A stretch of DNA of 24,710 nt from Haplosporangium gracile (Eukaryota; Mortierellomycota; Mortierellomycetes; Mortierellales; Mortierellaceae), in assembly GCA_015499985.1 (NCBI GenBank), contig JAAAUF010000634.1, forward strand, positions 1 to 24,710, written 5' to 3'. The notes under the pieces were generated by a model, which saw nothing but the letters and a program-made list of their open reading frames with translations, was not told the origin of the DNA and ran no database searches. This document shows, piece by piece, positions 20,490 through 24,710 of the stretch. Both the position numbers and the translations under genes were made by a program. How positions within the stretch are numbered: position 1 is the stretch's first letter; every line of letters begins with the position of its first letter.

Positions 20490-21368
20490 GGTTGCTGCGG
20501 TGTAGCCCTGTGTTCTCGGTTGTGTCGACAACTTGAGTGGTTTGGGATAATAGTTGTCCTGTCCGAGTTTGTTTACCGTAGTAGAGTGTTTCTTGAGGCT
20601 ATTTGCTCCTTGATAGATGAGTAGCGGTTTCCTTGCTGAGTGTGTATGCGAATGAACAACAAAGAGATGGTGGCAACTTCAATGGGTTCTTTTTTTCTTC
20701 ACCCAAGCAAACAGACCAAAAATCAACAAAGCCACAAAGACGGGACTGCGATCGAACAGATAGTAAAGCACAGCCTGCAAGGACTAAGGACGGTTGGGTC
20801 CCTGACTGGCCCTTACAGAACTTGTCCCTGCATCATATATGATCACTGCAGTCGTACCATGGTATTTCCAATATGGATACGAAGTGAAGAGGTCATTACT
20901 GGGTATATACCGTCTACTATGGAAGTAGCAGCGAGATAAAAACGATGAACGGGTAATTATTTTGAAAGGATCGTTCCTTCCCAATTTGTTCAGTCGCAAG
21001 CGATGTATCTGAAATTATATTTAAAAAAAAAGTTCAAACAAGGCGCTCTCATTTTCTCATATTGACTTCCTCCCTTCCCCCACCCACGTTTCGTCTCTCA
21101 TCTCTCCTTTCTCTCCGCTTCTACTTTTTCCAGGGCATCGTCATCTCCTCTTCCCCCTTCTAAACTACAGCCATCTTATCCTCTCACACCTCTTCTACTT
21201 TGCTCGCTCGCATCCCCCCTCTCTCCTCTTTCCACCAGGCACCTTTACTCTCTTACAGCCAACTTACTTCATCGACGACACCCTGCACCATCACAACCCC
21301 TTCTGGCATTCAAACTAGCATCAACACCATTCAGGAGGACCTCAGAGAGCCAACCTTTTTTTACTTGA
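20490..21368. promoter_or_regulatory. Shared upstream region of two divergent genes; CT-rich presenilin leader
   Basis: This stretch of about 880 bases separates the small-protein gene (-) from the presenilin gene (+). From about 21055 to 21350 the + strand is strongly C/T-rich, which is common in fungal promoters and leaders. No ATG occurs between 21006 and the presenilin start, so the chosen start is the first one a scanning ribosome would meet. A CTTCTACTTTTTCCAG string ending at 21135 could be the 3' end of a leader intron. Confidence 0.5.
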
Positions 21369-24307
21369 ATGTCATCACCGGTCGCTAGAGGGGTAACAGC
21401 CCCACCAGGCCAGACATCGAATTCCCCCTCATCCTCGACTCAGCCCTCCGACCGCATCATCGCCAACACACAAGCATTGTCGTCCAGGGCCGGTGCCGTC
21501 TCCCGCGCTTCTGCTCGTAGTCAACAGGATACTCCCGTTGGCGCTGCTACTGCTGTTGGAGGCGATGATAATGGACAAGACGACGACGATGGCGAGGACC
21601 AGCCATGTCAAGCTTGTGGTGTGTTCCCTGCCAGATTCCAATGTTCAGCCTGTCAGAGTGTTCGATATTGTTCTCAGGAATGTCAGGCGTCCGACTGGAA
21701 GATTCACTATCGAGAGTGCGCAGAGATCATAGCTGCTCAGAAGGAGGAGCGGACCGAGTCTCAACAGGGTGCTGGGAGACCCCGATCTGGCGCGAATGGT
21801 ACAGGAGAGACAGATGTGCCTGGCGACAGATATTCGACCGACATGGAGATGACGAGCAGGGCTGCCGCAAGTCCCTCGCGCTCAGGCGCTGCAGGTAACT
21901 TTTTTTTGTTACTTTGTAGTGTTGTCAGCTGTGTGCGTTTGTACTACATGGTTGGAGGTGTTAGTGTATGTGGCTAAGCATGGTGTCCACACACTTGTTT
22001 GCTGTTTTCATCGAACTTACTGGGAATAATGGGACCCTTTTCAATAGGCGAAGTATTGGGCGACGAAGGAGAAAATATCAGGGCAACAGCGAATCGACCT
22101 CGAAGACGCCCACGGGAACCACGGAGGAGACCTCGGTTGACACCAGAACAGAGAGCAGCATATGAGGAGGCAGAGAGGATCGCCGACATGAAGTTCTATA
22201 TGCTTCAAATCTACAAAATCATTAAGCCCGTTGTTGTCTGCATCTGTCTCAGTGTCCTCTGGGTCAAGATCTCCATGGCTGGAAGCGATTATAGGTAATT
22301 GGGGTCGTTTGTGAGCAAAAGAAGAATACCCTTTTTCAATGGACGACATGACATTAATTCTGAGATATTTATCCGATTATATTATTTGTTCAATGCATTT
22401 GCATGATAGACCTACACAATCGTCATACACTGTCTACAACGAGTCGCCCAACTCAACGGCGTCTCAAAACTTTTTGGGATCGTTGGCGAACGCAGGAATC
22501 ATCATTGGTCAAATTGTCATTGTCACCATTATCATCGTCATATTATTCAAGCGAGGACACATCAAGGTACAACGGTGTTCAGATGTGCAGCTTATGCGAA
22601 AGCACCATTTTTTTTTATTTTGATTCGAACAGCAATTGACCTATTCACTTCCGCTCTAATAGATCCTGATCGGTTTCTTTATGGTGGTAGTTGCCATGCT
22701 TCTTGGATTCATGGGATACATCTTGATCCTTAACTTGATTCAGGTCCTCAGGATTCCTCTGGATTATCTGACAATGGCGTTTGCACTATGGAACTTTTCG
22801 GTAACTGGTCTTATATCGGTGTTCTGGAAAGGCCCCATGTGGGTCCAGCAAATGTACCTGACCGTCATGAGTAGTCTGATGGTATGTCTCTTTGAGCTTT
22901 CATTGGTTTCGTTTGTCCAGTCATACGTATTCGCTTTGAACTTCTCATCAACATATACCTATTTTTCATATACGCTAGGCGTTTTCATTGACTGGGTTAG
23001 CAGAGTGGACCACATGGATGCTGTTGGCGCTTTTGGTTGTCTGGGGTATGTCCATGAAATCGTTTGCATTTTCGACTTTTCAACAAGCAAAATGGTCCAG
23101 TACTGACGTACTTTGTTGCTGCTTTACCACTCATTAGATTTGATTGCGGTGCTGTGTCCATTTGGTCCACTCAAGATTTTGGTGGAGAGCTCCAGGAATC
23201 AAAATCAGGAGGTCCCTGCGCTGTTATACACCGTTAATGCAGTATGGTTCATGGCTTCGCCACCGGATGCTATTCTAAATCGGGAAACCCTCAAGTCCAA
23301 GGAGAGTTTAGACTCGGAGGACGTTACTTTGTACAACGACAGCGGCAGCCCTAGGACTAATTTTCACGGCGGTCATTCTCGTGCAACTGGTAGAGATGGT
23401 GGCGCCAGCATCAGCAGCAGTCGTAACAGTGGTCTAGATGCGTCGTTCAGTGCACACGGAGGCATGTCTCGGACATCATCTACAATGGCGCTGGTGCCGG
23501 GTCCCAACGGCGAAACTGGAGAGCGGGACACTATTGAGTTGAGAGAGCGTGCTCGATCAGACGATTCTAGAAACCCACCTCGTAGCCATGGCGAAGGCAG
23601 TCCTTTGGCTGGCCGAGTTGCACGTTCTGCATCTGGGAGAGAGGGGCCACACCGTGAGCCCAGGAGAGACTCGCGGGGGGATGATGATGAGGAAGAACAC
23701 CGCGAGACGTCAGATGAGGATGATGATGACGACGGTAAGCTTATGCTTTACTTATGCATAAGCAGAGTTGTTCGACATGAAATCATATCAGTGTCGCGTG
23801 CTAATATCATTCCTTTTGAATGTAATTGAATAGGTGGCGGATTGAAACTTGGACTGGGAGACTTTGTTTTCTACAGTGTTCTCGTTGCCCGAGCAGGTAA
23901 TGAATTGCTTCTTTATCAAGAGAAAGTAGAATGAAATAGCCTGTGGTGGATGAGCGCAATGGTGTTAATCAACGCGTTTCTGTGTTTCTACTCAATAGCT
24001 ATGTTTGACTGGGTGACAACCATGTGTTGTATGGTTGCCGTCTTGACTGTAAGTGTCTCTCATTCCCACTTGTTTGACTTGATGAACGTGGAGACAAGAA
24101 TACGACTATTGACATTTAATTCTCTTGTTTAATTGAATGATATGTTAATAGGGAATGAACGCCACCATTTTCTTGCTGGCCATTTATCAGAAGGCGTTGC
24201 CTGCTCTTCCGATTTCGATCTGCTTTGGCATGCTTTTCTACTTTGCCACGCGCTTTGCACTTGTCCCATTCTTGGCTGTCCTTGCCCAAGGTCAAGTTTT
24301 CATCTAG
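21369..24307 (+). CDS. Presenilin with N-terminal MYND zinc finger, 9 exons
   Basis: The exons are 21369-21894, 22048-22294, 22410-22566, 22663-22881, 22979-23045, 23138-23734, 23834-23896, 23999-24048 and 24152-24307, giving 693 residues with every junction in phase. Residues 80-117 form a MYND finger (C80, C83, C92, C95, C101, C105, H113, C117). A basic RPRRRPREPRRRPR stretch follows. The presenilin region starts at about 215. It has nine plausible membrane segments, DYLTMAFALWNFSVTGLISV, the first catalytic aspartate D406 in VVWDLIAVLCPFGPLK, the second, D614, in GLKLGLGDFVFYS, and the PAL motif at 659-661 in KALPALPISI. Presenilins are the catalytic subunits of gamma-secretase-type intramembrane proteolysis in endomembranes. 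The loop between the two aspartates is long (about 200 residues) and ends in an Asp/Glu tract. W replaces the usual Y before D406. Joining of the MYND exon rests on splice-site phase only; a bare presenilin starting in exon 2 is the alternative. Confidence 0.93.
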
Positions 24308-24340
24308 TGCTACCATTCAGCACAGTATACCCTTTTCTGG

Positions 24341-24346
24341 AATAAA
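24341..24346 (+). terminator. Candidate polyadenylation signal AATAAA
   Basis: The hexamer lies 34 bases after the presenilin stop codon. A second AATAAA sits at 24386-24391. Either could direct 3' end formation. Confidence 0.5.
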
Positions 24347-24375
24347 AAGAAAATGTCGTTCTTTGAGGAGAAAGT

Positions 24376-24669
24376 TTAGCGCATAAATAAAATAGAAAAA
24401 TGAATGGACCGTGCCATGTTCCCCATTTTTTTATTTCGAGTAAGATCCACATCCAAGTGGGTTGAAGTTATGAACAATGGGAGGAAGTTGTTGGAGATGT
24501 ACTCAAATGTGTCAGAGTAGGAGTACTTTCCTTGTTGTGGGTGGGGGTTTACGGAAGTGAGGATCGCGTCAAAGTTGGTTGTTCTTTGTTCATGGATAGG
24601 ACTTGATGGCGGTGCAGGCGGTGGAGACGGTGGAAGGAGGTGGAGGTGGTATGCCTTCCGTAAAGTTCC
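24376..24669 (-). CDS. Possible last exon of a convergent gene, partial, uncertain
   Basis: On the minus strand an acceptor-like AAGAAAATAG ends at 24670. The longest frame after it runs 97 codons to TAA at 24376-24378. It includes a Pro-rich start and a protein-like stretch (TTNFDAILTSVNPHPQQGKY and YSYSDTFEYISNNFLP), but the last 20 codons look like untranslated A/T-rich DNA. Another frame gives NFTEGIPPPPPSTVSTACTA and stops early. A third ends HNFNPLGCGSYSK. The phase cannot be fixed without the upstream exon, which lies outside the window. No family is recognised. Confidence 0.22.
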   Translation of the reverse strand, partial: GTLRKAYHLHLLPPSPPPAPPSSPIHEQRTTNFDAILTSVNPHPQQGKYSYSDTFEYISNNFLPLFITSTHLDVDLTRNKKMGNMARSIHFSILFMR

Positions 24670-24710
24670 CTATTTTCTTGGTTTACAAACTTTTTTTTTT
24701 TTTTTTATTT

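Noticed and set aside
20490..20531. 14-residue N-terminal extension of the small coiled-coil protein
   Set aside because: It would need a TTG start; a proper ATG lies at 20487-20489.
21200..21388. Upstream ORF overlapping the presenilin start
   Set aside because: It begins with TTG, and there is no ATG in this part of the leader, so translation is unlikely.

Overview
The window reads as nuclear DNA of an early-diverging filamentous fungus, most likely Mortierellomycotina or a close Mucoromycota relative (inference). The protein genes are cut by many short introns with GTAAGT/GTATGT-like donors and TAG/CAG acceptors. Intergenic DNA is rich in homopolymers and purine/pyrimidine-asymmetric tracts. 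One gene encodes a presenilin, a family generally missing from Dikarya. There are no bacterial-type operons, rRNA genes, convincing tRNAs, CRISPR arrays or intact transposons. A 9-base N run at 10900-10908 marks an assembly gap.

Layout. 1-1398: no supported gene. 1399-3291 (-): four-exon WD40 protein, probably a seven-blade propeller with an acidic tail. 3880-10111 (-): six-exon three-repeat MYB transcription factor whose Gln-rich N-terminal exon is separated from the DNA-binding exons by an intron of about 2.8 kb. 10112-15683: a gene-poor stretch of about 5.5 kb with the gap, a good G-quadruplex motif, one possible tiny spliced ORF and one unexplained ORF. 15684-17339 (-): three-exon signal peptide peptidase. 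17729-19566 (-): three-exon secreted protein with two FAS1 (fasciclin) domains and a histidine-rich insertion. 20004-20489 (-): two-exon 127-residue basic/coiled-coil protein of unknown function. 21369-24307 (+): nine-exon presenilin preceded, in the same spliced model, by an N-terminal MYND zinc finger. 24308-24710: 3' flank, perhaps with the tail of a convergent gene.

All exon junctions were worked out by hand from splice sites and reading phase. Phase is consistent across every junction of the five main genes plus the small one. The weakest junction is the MYB donor at 5472.

The most interesting items are: the MYND-presenilin architecture, with WD in place of the usual YD at the first catalytic aspartate; the proximity of two GXGD intramembrane aspartyl proteases (signal peptide peptidase and presenilin); the giant intron inside MYB repeat 1, which holds several exon-like hydrophobic segments; a stop-free 3n intron in the peptidase gene; the His-rich insert in FAS1 domain 2; and an open 20-codon extension beyond the fasciclin stop codon.
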